Source of the DNA: Moraxellaceae bacterium
GTDB lineage: Bacteria > Pseudomonadota > Gammaproteobacteria > Pseudomonadales > Moraxellaceae
DNA: 64,000 bases
Assembly: GCA_004173455.1 (NCBI GenBank)
Contig: SECL01000008.1
Location: 35,409 to 99,408 of the forward strand
Reading direction: 5' to 3'
The translations under genes and the position numbers were made by a program. This document shows positions 38,402 to 47,200 of the stretch, one piece after another. Within the stretch, counting starts at the first letter, position 1, and each line of letters begins with the position of its first letter. The notes beneath the pieces are model-generated. The model was not told the DNA's origin and ran no database searches. It saw only the letters and a program-made list of their open reading frames with translations.

Positions 38402-39348
38402 TGAAAGTTTACCATGCGATTAATGCCGTACAGCGCGCACTGGCCAGTACGGGTATTTCAAAGGATCGTCAGGCTTCAGGTTTTGGCAATGGCTATGCTT
38501 TCCGTGGCATTGATGATGTTTACAATGCCATAGCTCCCCTACTGGCCGAACATCAGCTGGTGATTATTCCACGCTGTGTTGAGCGTACTGAAACACAGCG
38601 GCCTAGCGGCAATAAGACCCTGTATTTTGTCCTGGTCAAAATGGAGTTTGATTTTATCAGCAGTGAGGATGGATCTAAGCACGTGGCCTGTGTATTTGGT
38701 GAGGCAATGGACTCGGGCGACAAGGCAACCAACAAGGCCATGTCTATTGCCTATAAGTACGCCTGTTTCCAGACCTTTGCTATTCCTACCGAGGGTGACA
38801 ACGATCCGGACGCCACCGTGCATGCTCCCGGTAATGCCCAAGCTAAACCTAAGCAGGCAGCTGGCCAGCAGCAACAGCCGCAAACTAATCAGCAGACTGA
38901 AGCGCAGTTAAAGACTGTCCCTCATATTCTGAATGATATTAACAAGGCCCGGAATATAGATACGCTGGTCATGATCCGTGATTATGTGGCTGCCCGGCAA
39001 TACAGCGAGTCTGATATAGGCGAAATCAAGATAGCTTTGAAATCACGCCATGATCAGCTGATGCAAACAAAACCAGCTCAGGCTAACCAGCAGCATGGCC
39101 AGCAAAGGGGAATCAAACCACTTCAGTCTGTGCTTAAGGACATTCTGGCCACCAAGACCATTCACGATCTTACCGATATTAAAAACTATGTTTTCAATGT
39201 TGGCCATGGTGAGGAAGGCTATACCGAGCATGATTTCCGTATCATTAAAAACCAGCTCGCAGCGCAACATGACAAGCTGATCAAGTACCCGACTAAGAAC
39301 CCTGCTCCAGCTGGCCAGCCCAACCTGGATGATGATATCCCATTTTGA
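38398..39348 (+). CDS. ERF-type single-strand annealing protein with SSB-like tail
   Basis: Residues ~8-140 match ERF-family recombinases (RALASTGISKDRQASGFGNGYAFRGIDDVYNAIAPLL, MDSGDKATNKAMSIAYKYACFQTFAIPTE). Residues ~165-215 and ~240-295 are two helical repeats like those of the preceding gene. The protein ends LDDDIPF, the tip that bacterial single-strand binding proteins use to recruit repair enzymes. It anneals complementary strands in phage recombination. The combination of ERF core, repeats and DDDIPF end is notable. Confidence 0.88.
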   Translation: MMKVYHAINAVQRALASTGISKDRQASGFGNGYAFRGIDDVYNAIAPLLAEHQLVIIPRCVERTETQRPSGNKTLYFVLVKMEFDFISSEDGSKHVACVFGEAMDSGDKATNKAMSIAYKYACFQTFAIPTEGDNDPDATVHAPGNAQAKPKQAAGQQQQPQTNQQTEAQLKTVPHILNDINKARNIDTLVMIRDYVAARQYSESDIGEIKIALKSRHDQLMQTKPAQANQQHGQQRGIKPLQSVLKDILATKTIHDLTDIKNYVFNVGHGEEGYTEHDFRIIKNQLAAQHDKLIKYPTKNPAPAGQPNLDDDIPF

Positions 39349-39351
39349 TAT

Positions 39352-39374
39352 ACCCGCCCTGCTGTGGCGGGGCA
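39352..39374 (+). other. Hairpin CCCGCC-CTGCTGT-GGCGGG
   Basis: 6-bp perfect stem between the ERF gene and the following gene, without a U-run; similar in design to the late-operon hairpins. Confidence 0.5.
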
Positions 39375-39398
39375 TCCTACCCTATTGAAGGATGTTAA

Positions 39399-40418
39399 AT
39401 GATGAATAAGAAATATCCACCACGAGATTTTTCACTTGATAATGCTGTCATAAGCGTTATGAAGGTACTTAAAGAAAATCCTGCTGGCCTGCACATCAGC
39501 CAGCTGACTGGTCTGGCACGTTTAAGCGTCAATACAACCAGACAGGCTTTGGATGCAATCAAAGCAGTGCAGCTGGGCGAAGATTGGTTTTTGCCTGAGG
39601 ATCGTAGCGCCAAGAAACCAGAGCCTGAAGCTGCACCGGTGTTAATGGCCAAAGCGCCTGTTGTTGAGGTTATAAAGCCAGCTGAAGAAAACCGACCTGC
39701 TGACGTGGTATCACTGGCCAGTGAGTCAGTTCCAGCTGAAGTAGAACCATTGGCCAGTACACCAGAACAAAACGCAGTTGAACCTGTTCCTGTACTTCGA
39801 CGAATTAAAAAAGCGTTTGAAGATAATCCGGCTGGCCTAACAGCTGAAGAACTAATGACACTCGCCGAGTGTAGCCGCAAGGAAATGGGTGGCAGTATGA
39901 GCTATGTCCGGAAAACATGGTTTCCTGTTGAGCTTAAAACCTGTGAGGATGGCCAGCGCCGGTATGTGCCAGGCGCACCAATTAGCAAAGCAAAATCAGT
40001 GAAGCAGGTAGATCCAAAACTGGATACACCCATCACTGAAGTATTTGGCAAGTCGACCAGTGATGAACTTGGCCAGAATCCACTGCCAGATCCGCTGACC
40101 ACACCGTGTACACCAGTTGCGGCAATTATTCAGGAAACGCCTAAAAATATACAAGATCAGGAGGAAATTATTCAAAAATCACCTGAAATTATTACTTCTG
40201 TGCCTACCACTTTAAGTTTAGTAGAACAGATCAAAGCCAGTAAACAGGTGGAAATTGTCCGAACTGAACAAATCACCTTAGATGGCCAGCAGCTGACCCA
40301 GCTCCTAAAAGACACTTTCGGTTTTGATGATGTCCAGATTTTTACTAACTGGAATATCGGCGTGGACGTGTCTAAGGTCATTCTTAAAAAGGTAGTTAAT
40401 GAGGTGGCCAGCCAATGA
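39399..40418 (+). CDS. Protein with two winged-helix-like units
   Basis: Two related segments, residues ~20-68 (VLKENPAGLHISQLTGLARLSVNTTRQALDAIK... GEDWFLPE) and ~132-190 (AFEDNPAGLTAEELMTLAECSRKEMGGSM... WFPVEL), look like winged-helix DNA-binding domains joined by a Pro/Glu/Ala linker. The C-terminus (QLTQLLKDTFGFDDVQIFTNW) is a third helical part. It is probably a DNA-binding regulator or replication accessory. AAGGATGTTAA precedes the ATG. Confidence 0.65.
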   Translation: MMNKKYPPRDFSLDNAVISVMKVLKENPAGLHISQLTGLARLSVNTTRQALDAIKAVQLGEDWFLPEDRSAKKPEPEAAPVLMAKAPVVEVIKPAEENRPADVVSLASESVPAEVEPLASTPEQNAVEPVPVLRRIKKAFEDNPAGLTAEELMTLAECSRKEMGGSMSYVRKTWFPVELKTCEDGQRRYVPGAPISKAKSVKQVDPKLDTPITEVFGKSTSDELGQNPLPDPLTTPCTPVAAIIQETPKNIQDQEEIIQKSPEIITSVPTTLSLVEQIKASKQVEIVRTEQITLDGQQLTQLLKDTFGFDDVQIFTNWNIGVDVSKVILKKVVNEVASQ

Positions 40419-40684
40419 AATATAAATATTTTACAATTGGCCAGCTGAAGCAGCTCATTGCAGATCTGCCTGATGACATGCTAGTGCTTTCAGAAAACCG
40501 GTATGAGTCTGACACCTATGATACGCCTTTGAGCATCCAGACAGCAGTTATGCAAATGTCTGGTGATTCCGGTGCGCGTTTTGAGGAAATTGACCCGGCC
40601 GAACCTAAAGATATTCCGCGTTATATCACCCATAAGTGCCTAGTGATTGAGGAAGGCCAAACCCAGTATCTGGAGGATAAATAA
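40415..40684 (+). CDS. Hypothetical small protein
   Basis: The 89-residue acidic protein begins YFTIGQLKQLIADLPDDMLVLSENRYESD, a pattern shared by several small phage and plasmid proteins of unknown function. It overlaps the upstream gene by ATGA. Confidence 0.6.
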   Translation: MKYKYFTIGQLKQLIADLPDDMLVLSENRYESDTYDTPLSIQTAVMQMSGDSGARFEEIDPAEPKDIPRYITHKCLVIEEGQTQYLEDK

Positions 40685-40686
40685 CC

Positions 40687-40983
40687 ATGGGAGCAACAGC
40701 CAAAAAACGTCTGACTAAATTGGATAAAATGACACCTGAGCAAAAAGCAGCTGAAGCCATTAAGTTCTGGGCAGCTCCAGCTGATGCCATGTTTTCACCA
40801 GAAACCCTGGCTATCGTATTTAAAAAGTCCTTGCCCTGGTTTCAGCTCAAGCGGTGTACTGGCGGCGGCATTCCTTTTTCAAAACCAGATAAAGGACGTG
40901 ACGTTTTTTACAAGAAAGCCGATGCACTGGCTTACTTTGATAAAAACCAGATGCACAGTACATCCACCCCAGTGAGCGCCTAA
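40687..40983 (+). CDS. Small DNA-binding protein, possible excisionase
   Basis: The 98-residue protein contains ALAIVF-like helix then LPWFQLKRCTGGGIPFSKPDKGRDVFYKKADALAYFDKN, the shape of MerR/AlpA-type winged helix proteins. It is the last phage gene before the attachment site and lies 190 bp from it, so an excisionase role is plausible. GGAGGATAAATAACC precedes the ATG. Confidence 0.6.
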   Translation: MGATAKKRLTKLDKMTPEQKAAEAIKFWAAPADAMFSPETLAIVFKKSLPWFQLKRCTGGGIPFSKPDKGRDVFYKKADALAYFDKNQMHSTSTPVSA

Positions 40984-40987
40984 ATTA

Positions 40988-41003
40988 TGTAGGCGACGTG
41001 TAG
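40988..41003. repeat. Direct repeat TGTAGGCGACGTGTAG, copy 1
   Basis: Matches 41,027-41,042 at 14 of 16 positions. Both copies lie between the last phage gene and the attachment core, so they may be integrase arm-type sites. Confidence 0.6.
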
Positions 41004-41026
41004 ACAAGCAGGTAAAAAATAGTTTG

Positions 41027-41042
41027 TGTAGGCAACATGTAG
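41027..41042. repeat. Direct repeat TGTAGGCAACATGTAG, copy 2
   Basis: Second copy, 39 bp after the first. Confidence 0.6.
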
Positions 41043-41174
41043 GCATAGTAATTATTGTGGGCTATGGTCTATTATTGCGAGCTATTGTAATTGCACTAGA
41101 AGTCATGTGAGGCAAGGGTTTCAGCTACTTTTATTTATTGCGTTTTATTGTTTATTATTGCCAAAAAATAACAT

Positions 41175-41224
<50 letters not shown>

Positions 41225-41469
41225 ATATGTCACTGCAAAGATCACTTTAAAAACAAAACACTAAATTTTATCAAGTAGATCAATTGCATTGCGGGCAGAT
41301 AATACACCATGTCACATGAGCTGCAAAGGCAAAACAAAAAGTTTTTACAGGGTTGGTGGCTTTTTCAGCAGTTCAAACCTAACCTCACAACCAGCTCTGA
41401 ACCAAAATCAAATAGTAGTCCTATGTAAGCTATGGCACACTTAAAAATCCTACTCAGCATTTATTTGCC
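41225..41469. other. Host intergenic region beside the attachment site
   Basis: AT-rich spacer of 245 bp. It should contain the tRNA promoter on the minus strand and the promoter of the SRAP gene on the plus strand; neither is clear enough to mark. Confidence 0.4.
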
Positions 41470-42105
41470 ATGTGTGCCAATTTTAAACCGCTACGCCCCG
41501 AACTTGCGCCAACTCTGGATTTATTTCCGCCGACTTTTGACTATAAGAACGAAGTCTATCCCGGTTATAACAGCCCTATTCTGGTGAAGTATAAAAATCA
41601 CATGGAATGGCGTGAGGCAGTCTTTGGCTTAATTCCCAAATGGGCAAAGGATAGCAAAATCAGTCGGCATACCTATAATGCGCGGCTAGAAACTGTTGCC
41701 GACAAACCCAGTTTCCGGCAGGCATGGCAGCATCAACAGTTTGCGCTGGTGGCAGTAGAAAGTATTTATGAACCGCGCTATATCGACGGTAAAGCCGAAC
41801 GCTGGGCAATTGAACGTGAAGACCAACAGCCATTTACGATTGCGACGCTGTATGAGCTGGCTCAGCAGGACAATCAACTGATACGTTCCATGACCATGCT
41901 GACCATTAATGCAGATCAGCATCCGCTCATGAAACAGTTTCATGCGCCAAATGATGAAAAACGGACAGTGGTTGTCATTCCACCGCATCTACGCATGGAT
42001 TGGCTAGATGCAGACCAGCAAATGGCCAGAGAAATGCTAAAAGAGCTGACACTCACCAGCTCTTTTAATGCTCATGACTTTAAGGCTTATGCAGCAAGAC
42101 GGTAA
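41470..42105 (+). CDS. SOS-response-associated peptidase (SRAP/HMCES family)
   Basis: Start at MCANF; the Cys at position 2 is the conserved residue that crosslinks abasic sites in single-stranded DNA. NARLET (residues ~72-77) and SIYEP (~96) are the other active-site segments; the family's usual GFYEW appears here as VESIYEP. The His of the family probably lies in QHPLMKQFH. 211 residues, normal length. It protects abasic sites during replication. No operon neighbours in the same direction. Confidence 0.88.
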   Translation: MCANFKPLRPELAPTLDLFPPTFDYKNEVYPGYNSPILVKYKNHMEWREAVFGLIPKWAKDSKISRHTYNARLETVADKPSFRQAWQHQQFALVAVESIYEPRYIDGKAERWAIEREDQQPFTIATLYELAQQDNQLIRSMTMLTINADQHPLMKQFHAPNDEKRTVVVIPPHLRMDWLDADQQMAREMLKELTLTSSFNAHDFKAYAARR

Positions 42106-42149
42106 ATACCAAATCGCAATGCTAATGTAATTACATTGCAATCTTAATT

Positions 42150-43046
42150 TTAACCAAAACGGCCAGTAATATATGCTTCTGTCAGCTGATGATCGGGCTG
42201 GGTAAATACTTTTTCAGTGGCATTGACTTCAATCAGTTCACCCAGATGGAAGTATGCAGTACGATGTGAAACCCGTGCGGCCTGCTGCATGGAGTGCGTG
42301 ACAATCGCAATGGTATATTGACTAGACAATTCACTAATCAACTCTTCCACTTTCGCGGTCGCAATCGGATCCAGTGCAGAGCATGGTTCATCCATCAAAA
42401 TCACTTCTGGACTCACGGCAATGGTACGAGCAATGCATAAACGTTGCTGCTGGCCACCCGATAACCCTGTACCCGGCTGGGTCAAGCGGTCTTTTACTTC
42501 TTCCCACAACCCAGCACGACGCAAGCTGTTTTCAACAATTTCATCCAGCTCATAGCGATCCTTGGCCAGTCCATGCAATTTAGGACCATACGCCACATTA
42601 TCAAAAATGGACTTTGGAAACGGGTTGGGCTTTTGGAACACCATGCCGACCTGCGCACGCAGTAACACCACGTCTAGTGACGGATCGTAAATATCCTGAT
42701 CATCCATTTTGACGGTACCAGTCACACGGCAGCTATCAATGGTGTCATTCATGCGGTTTAAGGTGCGTAAGAATGTCGATTTGCCACAACCGGATGGCCC
42801 AATAAAAGCAATGACTTCATTTTTGTAGATGTTTAAGTCAATGCCTTTAATCGCTTCAGTTTGCCCATAATACACATGGACATCCTGTGTAGAAATCTTG
42901 ACTTCCGGCTGGCCTGATTGAGGCTTTGAGGCTTGTTCAGATACCGAAATATGGATTTGTGGGGTGCTGGATGGTTCACTATAACCTGCACTGCTTGCAT
43001 TCTTGGCCGAATAGGTGGCGTTATCCATTGAATTGGTTTTTATCAT
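42150..43046 (-). CDS. pstB: Phosphate ABC transporter ATP-binding protein
   Basis: The 298-residue protein has Walker [10 protein letters not shown], the Q-loop in QKPNPFP, the signature LSGGQQQR and Walker [14 protein letters not shown]. PstB energises high-affinity phosphate import with PstA and PstC. The N-terminal ~45 residues before the ATPase core are longer than in E. coli. It follows pstA by 6 nt in the order pstC-pstA-pstB. Confidence 0.97.
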   Translation of the reverse strand: MIKTNSMDNATYSAKNASSAGYSEPSSTPQIHISVSEQASKPQSGQPEVKISTQDVHVYYGQTEAIKGIDLNIYKNEVIAFIGPSGCGKSTFLRTLNRMNDTIDSCRVTGTVKMDDQDIYDPSLDVVLLRAQVGMVFQKPNPFPKSIFDNVAYGPKLHGLAKDRYELDEIVENSLRRAGLWEEVKDRLTQPGTGLSGGQQQRLCIARTIAVSPEVILMDEPCSALDPIATAKVEELISELSSQYTIAIVTHSMQQAARVSHRTAYFHLGELIEVNATEKVFTQPDHQLTEAYITGRFG

Positions 43047-43052
43047 TTCGTA

Positions 43053-44462
43053 TTACCATCTCGTTTCAAATTTTTTGCGTAACCAGATTGCAAAGCCATT
43101 CAGGCCTATGAGCATAACCAGCAGTACAATAATGGCTGCGGCCGTTCTGGGTTCAAAAAAGTTTCTTAATTCATTACCTTGCCATAAATAAATCTGTACA
43201 GGCAAAGCGGTGGCTTGATCTAGGGGGGTAGATGGAATATCGGACACAAATGCTTTCATGCCAATTAGTAACAGCGGTGCAGTTTCACCAAGGGCATGCG
43301 CAACCCCAATAATGGCACCAGTTAATATACCCGGTATGGCCAGCGGTAGCACATGATGAAACACACTTTGCATTTTGGAAGCACCCAGCCCCAGTGCTGC
43401 CTGACGGATCGAAGGCGGTACCGCTTTTAATGACGCACGGGTTGCAATAATCACCGTAGGCAGCGTCATTAAACTGAGCACCAGACCACCAACTAATGGC
43501 GCAGAAATGGGAAAGTGAAACCAGTTGATAAAAATGGCCGCACCCAGCAAACCAAACACAATGGAGGGAACGGCAGCCAGATTGTTAATATTGACTTCAA
43601 TCAGATCAGTGATGTAGTTCTTGGGTGCAAATTCCTCCAGATAAATGGCACTGGCTACCCCGATTGGAATGGAAATGGCAATCACGATCAGCATCATATA
43701 CAGCGAGCCAATGAATGCACCCGCTAAACCACTGGATGCCGGAGCGCTGCGTGAATCTGCATTTAAAAACAGCGCAGTACTAAATTCACGAGTGATGATG
43801 CCATCTTGCTTTAACTGATCAGCAATACGACGCACCTCCGGGTCAAGCTGCTGCTGGTCGTCTGGCAGGTCACGGTCAATCTTGCCAGTGAGCCACACAT
43901 CGACATTGGCATCAGTTAAAAACTTGAGTTCTACAGTTTTGCCAATCAGACTAGGATCAGCCACTACCATGTCCCGCAAATGATAACGTTCGTCACTGTT
44001 AAACAACTTGCGAATGTCACGGCGTGATTGTTCAAGTTGCGGTTTTTTGGCGACAATACTGTTTTCAAGAATGCGGTTCCAGTTGACCATACCCAGTTCA
44101 GTCTGCCATGCAAATTCTCGCTCCTGAAAAGCAGCGGGACTTTCACCGGTCTTTTTTTGTGGTTTGGTAGGAACATCAATTAAGGCAGGGTCAAAAAACA
44201 CGCTGGTATGAATGGTACTTTGCCAAAAAGCTGGCAAACCACGCGCCAAAATACTGGTAAATAGCAGGGCAACGAAAAACAAACCTGCCATCACGGCACT
44301 AATCCCCATCAGGCGAAAGATTTTCTCACCCCGATGACGACGACCCAAGGAATTTGCAATCCGGCGGCGGCGAAGCTGTTGCTGTTGTAGACGCTGTTCT
44401 TCTGCACTGGACACGCCTTTACTGCCGCCGGAACTACCGGAAAAAGTATCTGATGTATTCAC
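43053..44462 (-). CDS. pstA: Phosphate ABC transporter permease PstA
   Basis: The C-terminal ~220 residues contain the permease domain with EEFAPKNYITDLIEVNINNLAAVPSIVFG and the loop RQAALGLGASKMQSVFHHVLPLAIPGI that contacts PstB. The protein is 469 residues, far longer than E. coli PstA (about 296), because a ~180-residue region follows the first membrane helix (residues ~55-230), as in related long PstA proteins of gammaproteobacteria. It overlaps pstC by ATGA. Confidence 0.94.
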   Translation of the reverse strand: MNTSDTFSGSSGGSKGVSSAEEQRLQQQQLRRRRIANSLGRRHRGEKIFRLMGISAVMAGLFFVALLFTSILARGLPAFWQSTIHTSVFFDPALIDVPTKPQKKTGESPAAFQEREFAWQTELGMVNWNRILENSIVAKKPQLEQSRRDIRKLFNSDERYHLRDMVVADPSLIGKTVELKFLTDANVDVWLTGKIDRDLPDDQQQLDPEVRRIADQLKQDGIITREFSTALFLNADSRSAPASSGLAGAFIGSLYMMLIVIAISIPIGVASAIYLEEFAPKNYITDLIEVNINNLAAVPSIVFGLLGAAIFINWFHFPISAPLVGGLVLSLMTLPTVIIATRASLKAVPPSIRQAALGLGASKMQSVFHHVLPLAIPGILTGAIIGVAHALGETAPLLLIGMKAFVSDIPSTPLDQATALPVQIYLWQGNELRNFFEPRTAAAIIVLLVMLIGLNGFAIWLRKKFETRW

Positions 44463-45838
44463 TCGTATTGCTCACGGTATTTACGCACGATATAAAGTGC
44501 AATGACATTTAAACCCAATGTAATGACAAACAGGGTTAGACCCAGGGCAAACGCAACCAGCGACTGAGGGCTGGCAAAATCGGTATCACCAGTGAGCTGG
44601 TTAACAATAGTGACGGTGACTGTCGATACCGCTTCAAATGGATTGGCATGCAATTGTGGGCTATTGCCCGCAGCCAGCACTACAATCATGGTTTCACCAA
44701 TAGCACGGCTAGCGGCCAGCAGGAATGCCCCCATGATGCCCGGCAATGCAGCAGGCAGTACCACCTTCCTGATGGTTTCCGATTTGGTCGCGCCCAGTCC
44801 CAAAGAGCCATCACGTAAGGATCGTGGCACCTGAATGATAATGTCATCGGATAACGACGACACAAATGGAATAATCATAATGCCCATCACAAAACCAGCC
44901 GTCAGCGCACTGGTGGCATTGATATGCACGCCGACCAGCGCACCGAGCATGGAAAAAAATGGGCCAATCACCATCATGGCAAACACGCCATATACGATGG
45001 TTGGAATCCCCGCCAAAATCTCCAATACCGGTTTGGCCAGCGAACGAAAACGCGGCGTGGCGTATTCAGCCATATAAATCGCGGCCATTAAGCCAATGGG
45101 AACTGCCACTAGCAGGGCAATACAACTGACCATCAGCGTGCCCCACAGCAGCGGCAGCAAGCCATATTCACCCTGACTGCCGCCTGTAGAGCTAAAACCG
45201 GGATTCCATGTGGTGCCAAAGAAAAAGTCTGCCGGACTAACAAATTTAAAGAACCGCAGCGCCTCACCCAGCATCGACAATACGATGCCCAGCGTAGTTA
45301 AAATCGCAATGGCCGAACACAATGCCAATGCCACTTTAATGGCTTTTTCGACACTATTGCGCGCGCGAAGCTGAGCAGAAATTTTGCGGCGTGCATACGC
45401 CAGCCCTGCAATGGCCAGCGAAAAAACCACGGCGATTTTTGCAAATAGATTCACCAAAGACACTTGTTTTAGTTGTTGTGCCAGTGTGATTTCATACGGG
45501 GCTGGCGTGTCCTTGACCCCATAACCTGACGCAATATTGCTTAAGCGGTCAATCAGTACATCCAGTTGCGCTTCATTGAGCGAGCTTGCAATATTGGCAG
45601 GTAAGCCATTCAATACGATATGACGAATCAGGTCAGGTTCAACCAGACTCCAGATCATCAGCACCAATAACGCTGGCAGGCCACACCACAATGCGACCAG
45701 CGTGCCGTAATAGCCCGGTCTTGAATGTAATATGCCCGACTTTTCCCCTTTGGCCGCAATGGATTTACTGCGTAACAGTCCCACCTGATACGCGACTGCC
45801 GTTAGAGCCAGCAAAATGCCAATCAGCATTAAATTCAT
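44459..45838 (-). CDS. pstC: Phosphate ABC transporter permease PstC
   Basis: 459 residues with several membrane helices; the permease part runs from about residue 230 (LLPLLWGTLMVSCIALLVAVPIGLMAAIYMAEYA, LEILAGIPTIVYG, GLGATKSETIRKVVLPAALPGI). The long N-terminal part with two membrane helices is shared with the long PstC type. Together with PstA it forms the phosphate channel. Confidence 0.94.
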   Translation of the reverse strand: MNLMLIGILLALTAVAYQVGLLRSKSIAAKGEKSGILHSRPGYYGTLVALWCGLPALLVLMIWSLVEPDLIRHIVLNGLPANIASSLNEAQLDVLIDRLSNIASGYGVKDTPAPYEITLAQQLKQVSLVNLFAKIAVVFSLAIAGLAYARRKISAQLRARNSVEKAIKVALALCSAIAILTTLGIVLSMLGEALRFFKFVSPADFFFGTTWNPGFSSTGGSQGEYGLLPLLWGTLMVSCIALLVAVPIGLMAAIYMAEYATPRFRSLAKPVLEILAGIPTIVYGVFAMMVIGPFFSMLGALVGVHINATSALTAGFVMGIMIIPFVSSLSDDIIIQVPRSLRDGSLGLGATKSETIRKVVLPAALPGIMGAFLLAASRAIGETMIVVLAAGNSPQLHANPFEAVSTVTVTIVNQLTGDTDFASPQSLVAFALGLTLFVITLGLNVIALYIVRKYREQYE

Positions 45839-45905
45839 AGTTTCTCCAGCAATGTTAAAACCTCATTAACATTGGGTCTGCCTTGCGACAGCAAAAAAAA
45901 CAAAA

Positions 45906-45932
45906 GCTGGAAATGAATTTTTCATCTCCAGC
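45906..45932 (-). terminator. Hairpin between pstS and pstC
   Basis: GCTGGAGATGAA / TTCATTTCCAGC (12 bp, one mismatch) followed on the minus strand by TTTTGTTTTTTTT. It probably reduces transcription into pstCAB, so that the binding protein is made in excess. Confidence 0.8.
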
Positions 45933-45939
45933 CTACTGA

Positions 45940-46977
45940 TTATTTAAGTGTTTTACGTGCCTTGATCGTAGCAAGAACTTTGGCACGTTCTGCCTTAGGC
46001 AATGGAATTAAGCCTTCTTCTTGCAACTGGCTGCCCGCGCCTGACATTTTTTCATTCACAAAAAATTCAGCATATTCCTGCAAGCCCGGAATCACCCCAA
46101 TGTGTTCGCCTTTGACATAAAAGTACAACGGACGGGATACCGGATATTTGCCGCTTGCAATCGTGGCTTCACTTGGGGTTACTCCATTGACAGTCGCTAC
46201 ACGCAGACGATCACGGTTCTGGTCATAAAAGCTCAAGCCAAATACGCCGACTGCATTGGGAGAGGTTTTGAGGCGTGCCAATGTTTCGGTGTAATCACCA
46301 GACACCTCAATCACACGGCCATCTTTACGAAAGCTGGTGCATACTTTTTTGTTTTCATCTTCGGACAGGCCACGGTTGTATTCATACACATTACAGCCCG
46401 GATGCACCACTTTTTCTTCAAACACTTCACGAGTGCCGTGGTTGGACGCTGGAATCACCAGCATGATTTCCTGATCCGGCAGTGATTTGTCAATCTGGTT
46501 CCAGCGTGTAAACGGATTTGGCATCAGCTTGTTGCTTTTTGAAGGAATCTGAGCAGCCAGTGCGGCATAAATATGCGATGGTTTTAATGCAAACGGCTTT
46601 TTGCCAGCATTTGAGGCAAATACAATGCCGTCATAACCTACTTTGACTTCAATAATCTTGTTTACACCCACTTTTTTACAAGCTTCGATTTCAGCCGGCT
46701 TGATAGGACGTGACGCATTGGCAATATCAATGGTATTTTCGCCAACACCCTGACAAAACTGCTTTAAACCAGCGCCCGAGCCACCTGAGCCGACCACGGG
46801 TGCTTTAAACTGCGGATAAGTATTACCAAACTCTTCTGCCACAATACTTGCAAAAGGCAATACGGTGGATGAACCGGCAATTTGAATATTGTTCCGTGCA
46901 GCGTTTGCTGAAACGGTCACACCCAAGGTAGCTACGGCAAGTAATGTTACATTTAATGTGCGTGACTTAAGGCGCAT
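45940..46977 (-). CDS. pstS: Periplasmic phosphate-binding protein
   Basis: The 345-residue protein starts with a Sec signal peptide (MRLKSRTLNVTLLAVATLGVTVSANAA) and has the phosphate-binding pattern IAGSSTVLPFASIVAEEF, GGSGAGLKQFCQG and NASRPIKPAE. It delivers phosphate to PstCA. A Pho box lies upstream; the gene leads the pst operon. Confidence 0.95.
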   Translation of the reverse strand: MRLKSRTLNVTLLAVATLGVTVSANAARNNIQIAGSSTVLPFASIVAEEFGNTYPQFKAPVVGSGGSGAGLKQFCQGVGENTIDIANASRPIKPAEIEACKKVGVNKIIEVKVGYDGIVFASNAGKKPFALKPSHIYAALAAQIPSKSNKLMPNPFTRWNQIDKSLPDQEIMLVIPASNHGTREVFEEKVVHPGCNVYEYNRGLSEDENKKVCTSFRKDGRVIEVSGDYTETLARLKTSPNAVGVFGLSFYDQNRDRLRVATVNGVTPSEATIASGKYPVSRPLYFYVKGEHIGVIPGLQEYAEFFVNEKMSGAGSQLQEEGLIPLPKAERAKVLATIKARKTLK

Positions 46978-47070
46978 AACGACCCTCTATTTTTTGCTTT
47001 TAAGTTGTCACAAATTTGACCCACCTAAGGTTAGGGTCTTGTTTGCTTGCGGGTATTGTGAAAGTTAAAC

Positions 47071-47088
47071 ATGACACTAATATGACAA
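47071..47088 (-). promoter_or_regulatory. Pho box upstream of pstS
   Basis: On the minus strand TTGTCATATTAGTGTCAT, two TGTCAT-like half-sites spaced 11 bp, close to the PhoB consensus. Located ~95 bp upstream of the pstS start. It implies induction under phosphate starvation. Confidence 0.75.
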
Positions 47089-47146
47089 ACCACCTCACCA
47101 AAGCCTGAACAAAATTTTTGATAGTCCAGGTTTGAGGACATAAAAA

Positions 47147-47173
47147 AACCCCTTAAATGTTTAAGGGGTTTTA
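47147..47173 (-). terminator. Terminator after the PiT transporter gene
   Basis: AACCCCTTAAA / TTTAAGGGGTT with a 2-nt centre followed by TTTTTTTATG on the minus strand. It separates pit from the pst promoter. Confidence 0.85.
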
Positions 47174-47200
47174 AGACGGCCTGATTACGTGATGATTACT

